A model generated the notes under the pieces. The model was given only the letters and a program-made list of their open reading frames with translations, was not told the origin of the DNA and searched no databases. The translations under genes were made by a program, and so were the position numbers. Below, piece by piece: positions 23,914-33,213 of a DNA stretch of 64,000 nucleotides (its first letter is position 1; the number at the start of each line of letters is the position of its first letter). Origin of the DNA: Mesorhizobium sp. B2-3-4 (GTDB lineage: Bacteria > Pseudomonadota > Alphaproteobacteria > Rhizobiales > Rhizobiaceae); the NCBI RefSeq assembly GCF_006442315.1, contig NZ_VFVY01000008.1:213446-277445 (forward strand). The letters are read 5' to 3'.

Positions 23914-25008
23914 ATGAGGACATCATGGACGCGACGTCACATCATCATGGCAGCAGGGGCGGCGCTCATGCCTGAGATCGCGGTCAAGGCGGCCAGCGCC
24001 GATGGAGGGGCCGGGAGAGCGCCGTCGGAGGCGCAGCCGCATGCCCGGACCTGGATGGCCTGGCCGAGCACGCCGTCGGTCTATGGCGGGCCGGGCGTCT
24101 ATTATGAAAGCGTGCAGGAAACGCTGGGCAGGCTCGCGGCGGCGATCGCCGACAACGAGCCGGTGGCGATGGCTGCTCCGGCGGATCAGCATGCGCTCGC
24201 GGCGGAGCTCTGTGGTCCGAAAGTCGAGCTCGTCGACATCGCGACCGACGATATGTGGATGCGCGATTCCGGGCCGGTTTTCGTACGCGATGCGAATGGA
24301 TCGGTCGCCGCCATCGACTTCCGCTTCAATGGCTGGGGTGACAAACAGGCTCATGCCACGGATGCCGGGGTTGCCGCCGGGGTCACCAGGCATCTCGGGG
24401 TCAAGCGCCATCTCGCCGCGATCCGCGGTGAAGGCGGCGGTATCGAATATGACGGCGACGGCACCTTGCTGCTGGCCGAGAGCTGCTGGGTCAACGAGAA
24501 CCGCAACCCGGGCATGAGCCGTGCCGAGATCGAAGGGCATCTGAAGTCGATCCTTGGCGTGGAAACCGTGATCTGGGTCCCGGGCGTTCGGGCAAAGGAC
24601 ATTACCGACGGTCACATCGACGGTTCGCTCCGCTTCGTGAAGCCGGGGCTGCTGATCGCCAGCAGCGTGCCGGGCGATACGTCCGAATGGGGCGAGGCGC
24701 AGGCTCAGGCACTCGCCATCCTGGCCAAGGCCCGGGACGCGCGGGGCCGCGGCTTGGAGGTGGTCTCCATCCCCGCCGCCACCGAGGTGCGCTCGACGAG
24801 CGACGACTTCCTCACCAGCTATGCGAACTACTATGTCGGCAACGGCGCGCTCTACACGCCGCAGTTCGGCGACAGCAAGGCGGACGCTCTGGCCAGGGAG
24901 ACGCTCGGCCGGCTGCATCCGGAGCGGCGGATCGTCCAGCTCGATATGGACCGCATCTACGAAAACGGCGGTGGCATCCACTGCGTTACCCAGCAACAGC
25001 CCTTGTGA
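23914..25008 (+). CDS. Second agmatine deiminase with Tat-like signal peptide
   Basis: The 364-aa product contains the same active-site set as its neighbour (RTWMAWPS, MWMRDSGPVF, DGHIDG, GGGIHCVTQQQP with the catalytic Cys). It has an extra N-terminus of about 30 residues: MRTSWTRRHIIMAAGAALM with a twin arginine followed by a hydrophobic stretch and an AxA-type site (KAASA). This suggests Tat export to the periplasm, though the hydrophobic core is short. It starts 12 bases after aguA and ends 7 bases before aguB. Both copies look intact, so a division of labour between compartments, or a different guanidine substrate, is likely. The two are clearly paralogous but diverged. Confidence 0.88.
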   Translation: MRTSWTRRHIIMAAGAALMPEIAVKAASADGGAGRAPSEAQPHARTWMAWPSTPSVYGGPGVYYESVQETLGRLAAAIADNEPVAMAAPADQHALAAELCGPKVELVDIATDDMWMRDSGPVFVRDANGSVAAIDFRFNGWGDKQAHATDAGVAAGVTRHLGVKRHLAAIRGEGGGIEYDGDGTLLLAESCWVNENRNPGMSRAEIEGHLKSILGVETVIWVPGVRAKDITDGHIDGSLRFVKPGLLIASSVPGDTSEWGEAQAQALAILAKARDARGRGLEVVSIPAATEVRSTSDDFLTSYANYYVGNGALYTPQFGDSKADALARETLGRLHPERRIVQLDMDRIYENGGGIHCVTQQQPL

Positions 25009-25015
25009 GGCCGAT

Positions 25016-25900
25016 ATGCGCCAGTTGATTGCCGCCGCGGTGCAGATTTCCTGCACCGACGATGTCGAGGCCAATATCGAGAAGCTCGAGCTCCATGTTC
25101 GCGAGGCCGCACGGCGCGGCGCGCAGCTCGTCGTCCTGCAGGAGCTGTTCGAGGGCCTCTATTTCTGCGTCGATGAGGACAGGCGCCATGACGCTCGCGC
25201 CCGTCCGCTCGCCGGCCATCCGACCGTCTCCCGCATGAGCGCGCTGGCGCGCGAGACCGGCACTGTCTTGCCGGTTTCGTTGTTCGAGCGCGACGGGGCG
25301 CGCCTGTTCAACACGCTGGTCATGATCGACGCCGACGGCAAGGTGCTCGGCCACTACCGCAAGAGCCATATCCCCGACAGTCCGGGCTATTCGGAGAAGT
25401 TCTACTTCGCCGACGGCGATACGGGCTTTCGCGTCTTTGAAACCGCTGCCGGCAAGGTCGGCACCGGTGTCTGCTGGGATCAATGGTTTCCCGAGGCAGC
25501 GCGCGCCATGGTGCTGATGGGCGCGGAGGTCTTGATCTATCCCACCGCTATCGGCTCCGAGCCGTCTTATCCGGGTTGGGATTCGAGGGACCATTGGCAA
25601 CGGGTCATGCAGGGCCATGCCGGCGCCAATCTGACGCCTGTCATCGCCGCCAACAGGACTGGCGCGGAGAAGGGGCGGACCGGCGACATGATCTTCTATG
25701 GCTCGTCCTTCATCGCGGACCATACGGGGGCCAAGCTGGCGGAGGCCGACCGGGTTTGCGACTGTGTGATCACGGCTGCCCTCGATCTTGACGAGATTGC
25801 GAGCGCAAGGCGCGGCTGGGGCGTATTCCGCGACCGGCGCTTCGACCTCTACGGGGCGCTGATGCAACCGACGCCGGAGCGTCTGCTCGCCATGGCTTGA
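25016..25900 (+). CDS. aguB: N-carbamoylputrescine amidase
   Basis: The 294-aa product is a carbon-nitrogen hydrolase with the catalytic triad visible: Glu in VLQELFEG, Lys in HYRKSHIPDSPGYSEKFYF and Cys in GVCWDQWFPEAAR. The sequence after each residue is characteristic of N-carbamoylputrescine amidase, which releases putrescine, CO2 and ammonia. ATG at 25016 follows the upstream stop by 7 bases with GAGG in front. It completes the agmatine to putrescine route begun by the deiminases. Confidence 0.95.
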   Translation: MRQLIAAAVQISCTDDVEANIEKLELHVREAARRGAQLVVLQELFEGLYFCVDEDRRHDARARPLAGHPTVSRMSALARETGTVLPVSLFERDGARLFNTLVMIDADGKVLGHYRKSHIPDSPGYSEKFYFADGDTGFRVFETAAGKVGTGVCWDQWFPEAARAMVLMGAEVLIYPTAIGSEPSYPGWDSRDHWQRVMQGHAGANLTPVIAANRTGAEKGRTGDMIFYGSSFIADHTGAKLAEADRVCDCVITAALDLDEIASARRGWGVFRDRRFDLYGALMQPTPERLLAMA

Positions 25901-25921
25901 AGCGCATCGCATGAGAGCATG

Positions 25922-25937
25922 ACCCCGTAAGCGGGGT
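25922..25937 (+). other. Short hairpin between aguB and the polyamine-binding protein gene
   Basis: ACCCCG and CGGGGT (6-bp perfect stem, TAAG loop) lie in the 53-base gap. No good T-tract follows, so this may adjust mRNA stability of the flanking genes rather than end transcription. Confidence 0.4.
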
Positions 25938-25953
25938 TTCACCAAGGGAGGAA

Positions 25954-27042
25954 ATGATGAAGATCTGGCTCGCGCTTGTCGCGGCAGGCCTTTTTGCGTC
26001 CCCGGCGCTGGCCGAGGAGAAGGTTCTGCACCTCTATTCCTGGGAATCCTATTTCGGCCCCGACTCGGTCGCACAGTTCGAGAAGGAGACCGGCATCAAG
26101 GTCACTTACGACCTGTTCGATTCCAACGACATCGTCGAAACCAAGCTTTTGACCGGCGGATCGGGCTATGACGTGGTCACCATCAACCTGTCGCCGCATA
26201 TGCAGCGCGAGCTTCCGACCGGTGTCTGGGGCGCGCTGGACAAGAGCCGGCTTTCCAACCTCGGCAATCTCGATCCGGCCGTGGTCGCCCGCGTCGACGA
26301 GGTCGACAAGGATGGCGCGCATGGCGTGCCCTGGATGTGGGGCACGACCGGTGTCGGCTACAATGTCGACAAGGTCCAGGCGATCATGCCCGACGCCCCG
26401 GTCGATTCGCTGCGCATGCTTTTCGATCCCGCGATCGTCGCCAAATTCGCCCCGTGCGGCGTCGTCATGCTCGACGACGCGGAACAGGTTCTTGGCCTGG
26501 CGCTGATCTATCTGGGCCTCGATCCCGACACGACCGATCCCGACGTGCTGCAGAAGGCGGTCGACGTGGTCGCAAGGATTCGCCCCTATGTGCGCAAGTT
26601 TCACAGTTCGAGCTACATCAACGATCTCGCCGAAGGCGACGCCTGCCTGGCGCTCGGCTTCTCCGGCGACATGCATATCGCCGACATCAGGGCGAAGGAG
26701 GCGAAACGGCCTTTCTCCATCACCTATCGCCTGTCGAAGGAAGGCAATCTGGTCTGGGCCGACGTGCTGGCGATACCGGCCGACGCCCCGCATCCGGAAG
26801 CCTCGCACGCGTTCATCGATTTCGTGATGCGCCCGCAGATCGCCGCAGCCGCGGCCAACGACACCGGCTTCTCGACCGCCAACAAGGCGGCGCTCGCCAT
26901 GATGGACGAGAAGATGCGCGCGGACCCCAATCTCTACCCTTCGGCCGAAGCCCAGAAGCGCTTCCACTTGCCGAAGGCGCTCGACCAGAAGGCGCTGAAA
27001 ATGTGGTCGAAGGCGTGGAACCGCGCCAAGGGCCTGGAATAG
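25954..27042 (+). CDS. potF: Putrescine/spermidine ABC transporter substrate-binding protein (PotD/PotF family)
   Basis: The 362-aa product has a signal peptide (MKIWLALVAAGLFASPALA) and the PotD/PotF fold: KVLHLYSWESYFGPDSVAQFEKETGIKV at the mature N-terminus, GYDVVTIN, and PWMWGTTGVGYN in the middle. The family delivers putrescine or related amines to an inner-membrane ABC transporter. GGGAGG lies just before two adjacent ATGs (25954, 25957). No permease or ATPase follows within the window on this strand, so its membrane partner must be encoded elsewhere. Placement after aguB suggests it binds agmatine or putrescine. Confidence 0.88.
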   Translation: MMKIWLALVAAGLFASPALAEEKVLHLYSWESYFGPDSVAQFEKETGIKVTYDLFDSNDIVETKLLTGGSGYDVVTINLSPHMQRELPTGVWGALDKSRLSNLGNLDPAVVARVDEVDKDGAHGVPWMWGTTGVGYNVDKVQAIMPDAPVDSLRMLFDPAIVAKFAPCGVVMLDDAEQVLGLALIYLGLDPDTTDPDVLQKAVDVVARIRPYVRKFHSSSYINDLAEGDACLALGFSGDMHIADIRAKEAKRPFSITYRLSKEGNLVWADVLAIPADAPHPEASHAFIDFVMRPQIAAAAANDTGFSTANKAALAMMDEKMRADPNLYPSAEAQKRFHLPKALDQKALKMWSKAWNRAKGLE

Positions 27043-27119
27043 GTGGCAGGGATGAGCGGACCGAGCGCGGTAAACCATCGCCCGGCTCGTTCAATCCCGG
27101 CACGGCCGAGTAGGCCGGC

Positions 27120-27147
27120 CTAGAGCTTTTTCCTGAAAGAGCTCTAG
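27120..27147. other. 12-bp hairpin between convergent genes
   Basis: Arms at 27120-27131 and 27136-27147 pair along 12 positions (one T-G pair) around a CCTG tetraloop. The stop codon of the acyltransferase gene lies inside it. There is no downstream T-run on either strand, so it is probably a shared 3'-end stabiliser or a weak bidirectional terminator. Confidence 0.6.
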
Positions 27148-28427
27148 CGCCGCCGCAGCAGGCTCTTCATCCGGTTTCGCAGCAGGCGCGCCATGTTGCG
27201 GGTCTCGCGGTAGAGATGCAACTGCGAGGCGGCCTGCCGGGCGAGGCGGTCCGCATCGCGGGCCAGTCCGATCACCAGCGTGCCGACCGGCTTGCGCTCG
27301 CTCCACAGCCGGCTCATCACCGGGTGGTCGGGTACGGCGCAGGAATCGGTCATCACGATGTTGGGGTCGTCGAGATGCTGTCTGGTGACCTCGATCATCA
27401 ACAGCGTGCCGGGCGAATAGGCCGACAGCGTCTCGTCATAGGCCGTCTTCCAAGTATAGGCGACACCGGCTTCGACGAAAACGATCAGGCAAGCGATGGT
27501 GCGTCCATCGAGTGTCAGCGAATGGATGCGGCACATGTCCTGTTCGGCGAGCCGGTGCACGGCTTCGCGGGCGAAGGCGGCCCGGAAGCGGTCGATCGCC
27601 ATGGCGGTGCGCTCGCGGCCCTTCCAGCCGGACGCTTCCAGCGTCAGGAAGCTCTCTATGGCGTGGCGGATCTCCTCGGGACCGCGCGCCACCGCATGCT
27701 CCAGCCTGCCGAGGTCGGCAAGGCGCCGCTTCAGGCGGCGGAACTCGCGATAATGGTGCGAGCGCAGCGATGCCTTCAGATACTCGTCCCCGTCGAGTTC
27801 GCTCTCCAGCACCGGGCGCAGGGTCTGGCCGGTGGTGACCAGCGTCAGGCCGCGCGCTTCGGCCACCGTGCCGAGCAGGCTCGCCACCGGACCGTCGAGC
27901 CTGATGTCGGGCAGGACCAGGACTTTCGGCATCTTCAGATGCGGGCGCGACAGCATCGAAAAGAAATCCTCGACCACGCCGACCGGATCGTCACGGTCGA
28001 TCAGCGGCGTGCCGAGCGGGCCGAACGGGCTCGCCCATGTGCGCATGACCGGCACGCCGAGGGGCACTACCGGCCGTTCCACCGAGATCGGCACGAGGAG
28101 ACGCAAGCGATTGCGATATTCGTCGCCGTCGCGGATTACGGCGAGCCGCACTTCGCGGTCTTCAAGGCGGGGCATGGCCGGCGCCAGGAAGCGCGGATTG
28201 AAGAAGACGTTGGGTTCGATCGTGCGGGCGCAGAGGTAGTCCAGTTCCTCGACCAGGTCGAAGCCGGCCGAAGCCGGATATATGGCGAGCTTGCGTTCTG
28301 GCCGGTTGTTGGCGAGGATCTCGATATGGGCGGGATCGGCGTCGCGCGCCAGTCCGGCAAGGCCGGAGACCATCGCGCCGGCGGGACCGCCGCTGGTTTC
28401 CTCGAGCAACGGGATGGCGGCCATCAT
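27144..28427 (-). CDS. CelD/BcsL-like GNAT acyltransferase (FemAB-like)
   Basis: The 427-aa product begins MMAAIPLLEETSGG. Its C-terminal half contains the segment SLRSHHYREFRRLKRRLADLG followed by FLTLEASGWKGR, TIACLIVFVEAGVAYTWKTAYDE and SPGTLLMIEV, the pattern of the acetyltransferase family that includes the cellulose-biosynthesis protein CelD/BcsL and FemAB-like proteins. It probably acylates a cell-surface polysaccharide or its lipid-linked unit. ATG at 28427 overlaps the stop of the flippase gene (ATGA) and has AAGGAG in front, so the two are translationally coupled. The open frame continues upstream through the flippase gene in another reading frame; that part is not used. Confidence 0.85.
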   Translation of the reverse strand: MMAAIPLLEETSGGPAGAMVSGLAGLARDADPAHIEILANNRPERKLAIYPASAGFDLVEELDYLCARTIEPNVFFNPRFLAPAMPRLEDREVRLAVIRDGDEYRNRLRLLVPISVERPVVPLGVPVMRTWASPFGPLGTPLIDRDDPVGVVEDFFSMLSRPHLKMPKVLVLPDIRLDGPVASLLGTVAEARGLTLVTTGQTLRPVLESELDGDEYLKASLRSHHYREFRRLKRRLADLGRLEHAVARGPEEIRHAIESFLTLEASGWKGRERTAMAIDRFRAAFAREAVHRLAEQDMCRIHSLTLDGRTIACLIVFVEAGVAYTWKTAYDETLSAYSPGTLLMIEVTRQHLDDPNIVMTDSCAVPDHPVMSRLWSERKPVGTLVIGLARDADRLARQAASQLHLYRETRNMARLLRNRMKSLLRRR

Positions 28428-29878
28428 GCGGCTCCTTTGACAGGCACGAAGATCGCCATGACGATGCCGAGCTTGCGCCAGACCGTGAAGGACAGGGCGC
28501 TTGCCTCGAAGATCATGGCGAAGGCGGTGGCCATGGCAGCGCCCCATAGGCCGAAAAGCGGGATCAGCACCACGTTGAGCCCGATGTTGAAGGCCAATGT
28601 CATGGCATAGACGGCGGCGCAGACATTCTGGTTGCCGCTCATGGTGAGCAGGCTTTCGCAGGGCCCAACCGCGGCGCGCGCCACGACGCCGAAGACGAGC
28701 AGGAAGAGAAGCGGATAGCCTGAGGTGAATTCTGGGCCGAACAGCACCAGCATCGGCCTGCCGAGCGCCAGCACCAGCAGCGCCATCAGCAGCGAGGGCC
28801 AGAAGGTCCATGACACCGTTTCGCGGGCGAAGGCGGCAAGTTTTTCCGGCTCGCCATGGGTGAACTGCGCGTAGCGCTGGGCGACCCCGGCCTTGACCGC
28901 GAAATAGACGAAATGCACCAGCGCCAGCGTCTTGACCGTAGCGAAATAGACCGCGACGTCGTTGGGATCCATATAGGCGCCGACCATCAGCACGTCGGCA
29001 TTGGTGAGCAGGAAGAAGAAACTCTCGACCAGGAAGATCGGCAGCGAGACGATGAACCATTGCGCGAAATGCACCTTCATCGGCCCGGCCGGAAGCTGCC
29101 TTTCCATGCGCTGGGTTACGCCGATCAACTGCGACAGCGTGGTGACGTAGGTGGCGGCGATCGAGGCGAAGATCGCGGTCCGCGCATCGGGAGCGTAACC
29201 CGCCCAAAGCATCAGCGCCATGAACAGCAGGATCAGCACCGGGCGGATCAGGTAGGTCGGCGACAGCGCGAACAATGCCCATGAATTGGCGCGTGCCAGC
29301 CCTTGCAGCAAATCCGACAGCGCGATCATCGGCAGGCAGATGACGCCGAGGATGAACGGTATCACGTAGTAATTCTCGATCCAGGGCGCCGCCAGCCAGA
29401 CGCCGAGCGCGCCGAGCCCGGCGATGACCGTGGAAGCGATCAGAACGAACAGCCGGCTGGCCACGACGATGCCGCGCAATTCGTCCAGCAGGCCGCGTTC
29501 GCGGTATTCGGGAATGAAGCGGATGACCGAGGTGTGGAAGCCGAGGCAGGCGAGGTTGCCGACGATGACCATCGCCACCCAGACCAGCACGAAGATGCCG
29601 TATTCGAAGGAGCCCATCCAGCGGGCCATCAGCACCTGGCTGATGAAGGCGATGACGGCGCTGACGATGCGGATGGAGAAGGCGATGACCGACATGCGGC
29701 CGGCCTCGCCGCGCTCGTCGGCGGTGAACAGCACGGCGTCGATGCGGTCAAGCAGCGGCCCCACGCGCAGCGCCAAACGCTGCGGCAAGAACCGCCCGGC
29801 AGTCGTGGCCGCGGAAAAGCGCACCCCGATTTGTCTCCGTTTTCCGCCTCTTTTCAGGCTTTGGTGTAGCGGAGACAC
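28424..29878 (-). CDS. Polysaccharide/lipopolysaccharide flippase (MOP superfamily)
   Basis: The 484-aa product has 12-14 hydrophobic segments typical of Wzx-like oligosaccharide-lipid flippases (MSVIAFSIRIVSAVIAFI, ARWMGSFEYGIFVLVWV, and the C-terminal GNQNVCAAVYAMTLAFNIGLN with GLWGAAMATAFAMI). About 60 mostly basic residues precede the first helix. GTG at 29878 is the only long start; its ribosome binding site is weak. It would carry lipid-linked sugars across the inner membrane. It overlaps the acyltransferase gene by 4 bases, so the two probably act on the same surface polymer. No glycosyltransferase genes are adjacent. Confidence 0.87.
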   Translation of the reverse strand: MSPLHQSLKRGGKRRQIGVRFSAATTAGRFLPQRLALRVGPLLDRIDAVLFTADERGEAGRMSVIAFSIRIVSAVIAFISQVLMARWMGSFEYGIFVLVWVAMVIVGNLACLGFHTSVIRFIPEYRERGLLDELRGIVVASRLFVLIASTVIAGLGALGVWLAAPWIENYYVIPFILGVICLPMIALSDLLQGLARANSWALFALSPTYLIRPVLILLFMALMLWAGYAPDARTAIFASIAATYVTTLSQLIGVTQRMERQLPAGPMKVHFAQWFIVSLPIFLVESFFFLLTNADVLMVGAYMDPNDVAVYFATVKTLALVHFVYFAVKAGVAQRYAQFTHGEPEKLAAFARETVSWTFWPSLLMALLVLALGRPMLVLFGPEFTSGYPLLFLLVFGVVARAAVGPCESLLTMSGNQNVCAAVYAMTLAFNIGLNVVLIPLFGLWGAAMATAFAMIFEASALSFTVWRKLGIVMAIFVPVKGAA

Positions 29879-29902
29879 CTTAAGAAACGGTTGGGTGAGC
29901 TT

Positions 29903-30209
29903 CCTTCTCCCCGTTCACGGGGGTGAGGCGTGGTCCGCGCAGCGGACGAAAAGCCAATTGCTTGGCTTTTCGAACAACGAACGCCCGGAGCGATAGCGAA
30001 GGGCCGGGTGCCCGAAGGGCGGATAAGGGGCGGCGCCGGCTTGCGGGGATTTGTGTTGATGCGAGGCGGATGAGTAGGAATTCGCCTTCGGCTTTGCCGA
30101 GGGCGGGCCTATCATCGCTTTGATACGGGACATGCTGCAATCGCAGATGTCAGCGCTGCCCCTCATCCGGCCCTGCGGGCCACCTTCTCCCCGTGGAACG
30201 GGGAGAAGG
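29903..30209. repeat. Mosaic palindromic intergenic repeat, about 307 bp
   Basis: The segment is bounded by CCTTCTCCCCG (29903-29913) and its complement CGGGGAGAAGG (30199-30209). A second direct copy of the 11-mer at 30183-30193 makes a perfect terminal hairpin with a TGGAA loop. A perfect 11-bp hairpin CGAAAAGCCAA/TTGGCTTTTCG lies at 29947-29972, and an imperfect inverted 20-mer pair lies around 30020-30040 and 30150-30170. No convincing gene lies in this 341-base gap between the flippase and secA. The terminal hairpin may also end secA transcription. Confidence 0.85.
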
Positions 30210-30220
30210 AAGAGGCGCCC

Positions 30221-32953
30221 TTACGCGAACGCCCCGTGGCAGTGCTTGTACTTCTTCCCCGAACCGCAGGGGCAGGCTTCGTTGCGGCCGACCTTGCCCC
30301 AGGTCGCCTGGTTGTTCGGATCGCGATCCTCGGGGGCGACGATGGCGTTGTTCTCCTGGCGCACCAGAAGGGCGGTTTCGCCGCCTTCGAAATCATTCTC
30401 GCCGGTGGTGCCGTCAATATGCGTGCCGAACATGTCCGGCGCTTCCGGAGGCGGGGCCTCGGCGGCCTGGCGGACCAGTTCGACGCGCATCAGCTGCGCG
30501 GTGACGGCTTGGCGCAGATTGCCCAGCATCGCCTGGAACAGCTCGAACGCCTCGCCCTTGTATTCCTGCAACGGATCGCGCTGGGCGTAGCCGCGGAAGC
30601 CGACGACCGAACGCAGATGGTCGAGGTTGACGATGTGCTCGCGCCACAGGTGGTCGAGCGTCTGCAACACCACGGAGCGCTCGACATAGGTCATCACCTC
30701 GGGGCCGAAACGATCGGCACGCTCCTTGGCGGCGGCCTCGGCGGCGGTGCTGATGCGCTCGCGGATGTCGTCCTCGGCAATGCCTTCTTCCTTCACCCAG
30801 TCCTCTACCGGCAGGTCGAGATTGAGGAATTCGGCAACCTCGGCCTTCAGGCCGGCGACATCCCACTGCTCGGCATAGGCGTTTTCGGGAATGGCCTTGG
30901 CGACGACGTCCTCGATGACGCCTTCGCGCATCTCGGCAATGGTTTCCGACAGGCCTTCGCCGTCCATCAGTTCGATGCGCTGCTCGAAAACCACCTTGCG
31001 CTGGTCGTTGGAGACGTCGTCATATTTCAAAAGGTTCTTGCGGATGTCGAAGTTGCGCGCCTCGACCTTCTTCTGCGCCTTTTCCAGCGCCTTGTTGATC
31101 CAAGGATGGATGATGGCCTCGTCTTCCTTGAGGCCGAGCTTCTGCAGCATGCCGTCCATGCGCTCGGAGCCGAAGATGCGCATCAGGTCGTCCTGCAGCG
31201 ACAGGAAGAATTTCGAGCGGCCGGGGTCGCCCTGGCGGCCGGAACGGCCGCGAAGCTGGTTGTCGATGCGGCGCGATTCATGGCGCTCGGTGGCGAGCAC
31301 GTAGAGGCCGCCGGCGGCGAGCGCCTTTTCCTTCAGGCGCTCGATGTCGGCGTTGATTTCCTTCTCGCGCGCCTCGCGCTCGGGGCCGTCGGGCATGTCG
31401 CCCAGTTCCTCGGCAATGCGCATCTCGGCGTTGCCGCCGAGCTTGATGTCGGTGCCGCGGCCGGCCATGTTGGTGGCGATGGTGATAGCGCCGGGCTTGC
31501 CGGCCTGGGCGACGATGGCCGCTTCGCGCTCGTGATGGCGGGCGTTCAGTACTTCGAAATCCTTGAAGCCTTCCTTGCGCAGGCGTTCGGCCAACTGCTC
31601 GGACTTCTCGATCGAGGTGGTGCCGACCAGCGTCGGCTGGCCCTTGGCGCTGGCTTCGCGGATCTCCTTGACGATCGCCTTGTATTTCTCCTCGACCGTC
31701 CGGTAGACCTCGTCGTCCTCGTCCTTGCGGATGACGGGCAGGTTGGTCGGGATCTCGGTGACCTCGAGACCGTAGATGTTGCCGAATTCCTCGGCCTCGG
31801 TCAGCGCCGTGCCGGTCATGCCGGACAGCTTCTTGTAGAGCCGGAAGTAGTTCTGGAAGGTGACGGAAGCCAGCGTCTGGTTCTCCGGCTGGATCGCCAC
31901 ATGCTCCTTGGCCTCGAGCGCCTGGTGCAGGCCTTCCGAATAGCGGCGGCCGGGCATCATGCGGCCGGTGAACTCGTCGATGATGACGATCTCGCCGTTG
32001 CGCACGATGTAGTCCTTGTCGCGCTGGAACAGCCGGTGCGCCTTCAGCGCGTTGTTGACGTGGTGGACGATGGCGACGTTCTCGACGTCATAGAGCGACT
32101 CGCCCTTGAGCAGGCCGGCAGCGCGCAGCATGTTCTCGAGCTTCTCGGTGCCTTCCTCGGTGAAGATCGAGGTCTTCTGCTTCTCGTCGATCTCATAATC
32201 CTGCGGTTGCAGCTGGATGATGAAGGTGTCGATGGTGTTGTACATTTCCGAACGGTCCTCGAGCGGACCGGAAATGATCAGTGGCGTGCGCGCCTCGTCG
32301 ACCAGGATGGAATCGACTTCGTCGACGATCGCGTAGTTGTGGCCGCGCTGCACCATCTGGGCGCGCTCGTACTTCATGTTGTCGCGCAGATAGTCGAAGC
32401 CGAGTTCGTTGTTGGTGGCATAGGTGACGTCGGCGGCATAGGCGACGCGGCGCTCCTCGTCCGACAGGCCGTGGACGATGACGCCGACCGAAAGGCCGAG
32501 GAACTTGTAGACACGGCCCATCCATTCTGAGTCGCGGGTGGCGAGGTAGTCATTGACGGTGACGACATGGACGCCGTTGCCGGCGAGCGCGTTGAGATAG
32601 ACCGGCAAGGTGGCGACCAGGGTCTTGCCCTCGCCGGTGCGCATCTCGGCGATGCCGCCATTGTGCAGCACCATGCCGCCGATCAGCTGAACGTCGAAGG
32701 GGCGCATGCCGAGCACGCGGCGTGCCGCCTCACGCGCGGTGGCGAAGGCCGGCACCAGGAGGTCGTCAAGGCTGGCGCCGTTGGCGATGTCCTGGCGGAA
32801 TTTCTGCGTGCGCCCGGCGAGATCGGCGTCCGAGAGCGCCCGCATCTCGTTTTCCATGGCATTGATCGCCTCGACGCGCGGGCGGGTCGATTTGACCCGA
32901 CGGTCGTTGGAGGAACCGAAAACCTTACGGGCGAGACCGCCGAGACTGACCAT
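30221..32953 (-). CDS. secA: Preprotein translocase ATPase SecA
   Basis: The 910-aa product is full-length SecA: Walker A region [30 protein letters not shown], the peptide cross-linking domain, the second nucleotide-binding fold ([15 protein letters not shown]), the helical scaffold ([13 protein letters not shown]), and the C-terminal zinc-binding SEC-C motif [14 protein letters not shown] that binds SecB. It drives export of unfolded proteins through SecYEG. AAAGGA precedes the ATG at 32953. The divergent neighbour is a periplasmic parvulin whose product is itself exported. Confidence 0.98.
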   Translation of the reverse strand: MVSLGGLARKVFGSSNDRRVKSTRPRVEAINAMENEMRALSDADLAGRTQKFRQDIANGASLDDLLVPAFATAREAARRVLGMRPFDVQLIGGMVLHNGGIAEMRTGEGKTLVATLPVYLNALAGNGVHVVTVNDYLATRDSEWMGRVYKFLGLSVGVIVHGLSDEERRVAYAADVTYATNNELGFDYLRDNMKYERAQMVQRGHNYAIVDEVDSILVDEARTPLIISGPLEDRSEMYNTIDTFIIQLQPQDYEIDEKQKTSIFTEEGTEKLENMLRAAGLLKGESLYDVENVAIVHHVNNALKAHRLFQRDKDYIVRNGEIVIIDEFTGRMMPGRRYSEGLHQALEAKEHVAIQPENQTLASVTFQNYFRLYKKLSGMTGTALTEAEEFGNIYGLEVTEIPTNLPVIRKDEDDEVYRTVEEKYKAIVKEIREASAKGQPTLVGTTSIEKSEQLAERLRKEGFKDFEVLNARHHEREAAIVAQAGKPGAITIATNMAGRGTDIKLGGNAEMRIAEELGDMPDGPEREAREKEINADIERLKEKALAAGGLYVLATERHESRRIDNQLRGRSGRQGDPGRSKFFLSLQDDLMRIFGSERMDGMLQKLGLKEDEAIIHPWINKALEKAQKKVEARNFDIRKNLLKYDDVSNDQRKVVFEQRIELMDGEGLSETIAEMREGVIEDVVAKAIPENAYAEQWDVAGLKAEVAEFLNLDLPVEDWVKEEGIAEDDIRERISTAAEAAAKERADRFGPEVMTYVERSVVLQTLDHLWREHIVNLDHLRSVVGFRGYAQRDPLQEYKGEAFELFQAMLGNLRQAVTAQLMRVELVRQAAEAPPPEAPDMFGTHIDGTTGENDFEGGETALLVRQENNAIVAPEDRDPNNQATWGKVGRNEACPCGSGKKYKHCHGAFA

Positions 32954-33213
32954 CCAATGGTCCTTTCGATAGAATTCTCATCTTGAGACAGTGCCGGCCG
33001 GCCCCATCACATCCACGTGAACGCACCGCCTGAATACGGGCAAACACAAAAAGCGCCCGGAAAACGGTTCTGGACGCCAAGTCGATGGACAGATAAGAGG
33101 GGGCTCAACTGATGTCAACGCCGCGCTGGCCCTGCCGGTCGCGCCAAATTCCGCCACAATCTGGCTGATCTGGAAGCCACCCTCCTTACAATCCCTCACC
33201 GGAGTCAATCCTT

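Noticed and set aside
27144..29282. A 712-codon version of the acyltransferase
   Set aside because: The first 285 codons lie in a different frame of the flippase gene; the ATGA overlap at 28424-28427 with AAGGAG gives a natural start.
30236..32530. 764-codon plus-strand frame antisense to secA
   Set aside because: SecA is certain on the other strand; the shadow has Val/Leu/Asp bias and no family signature.
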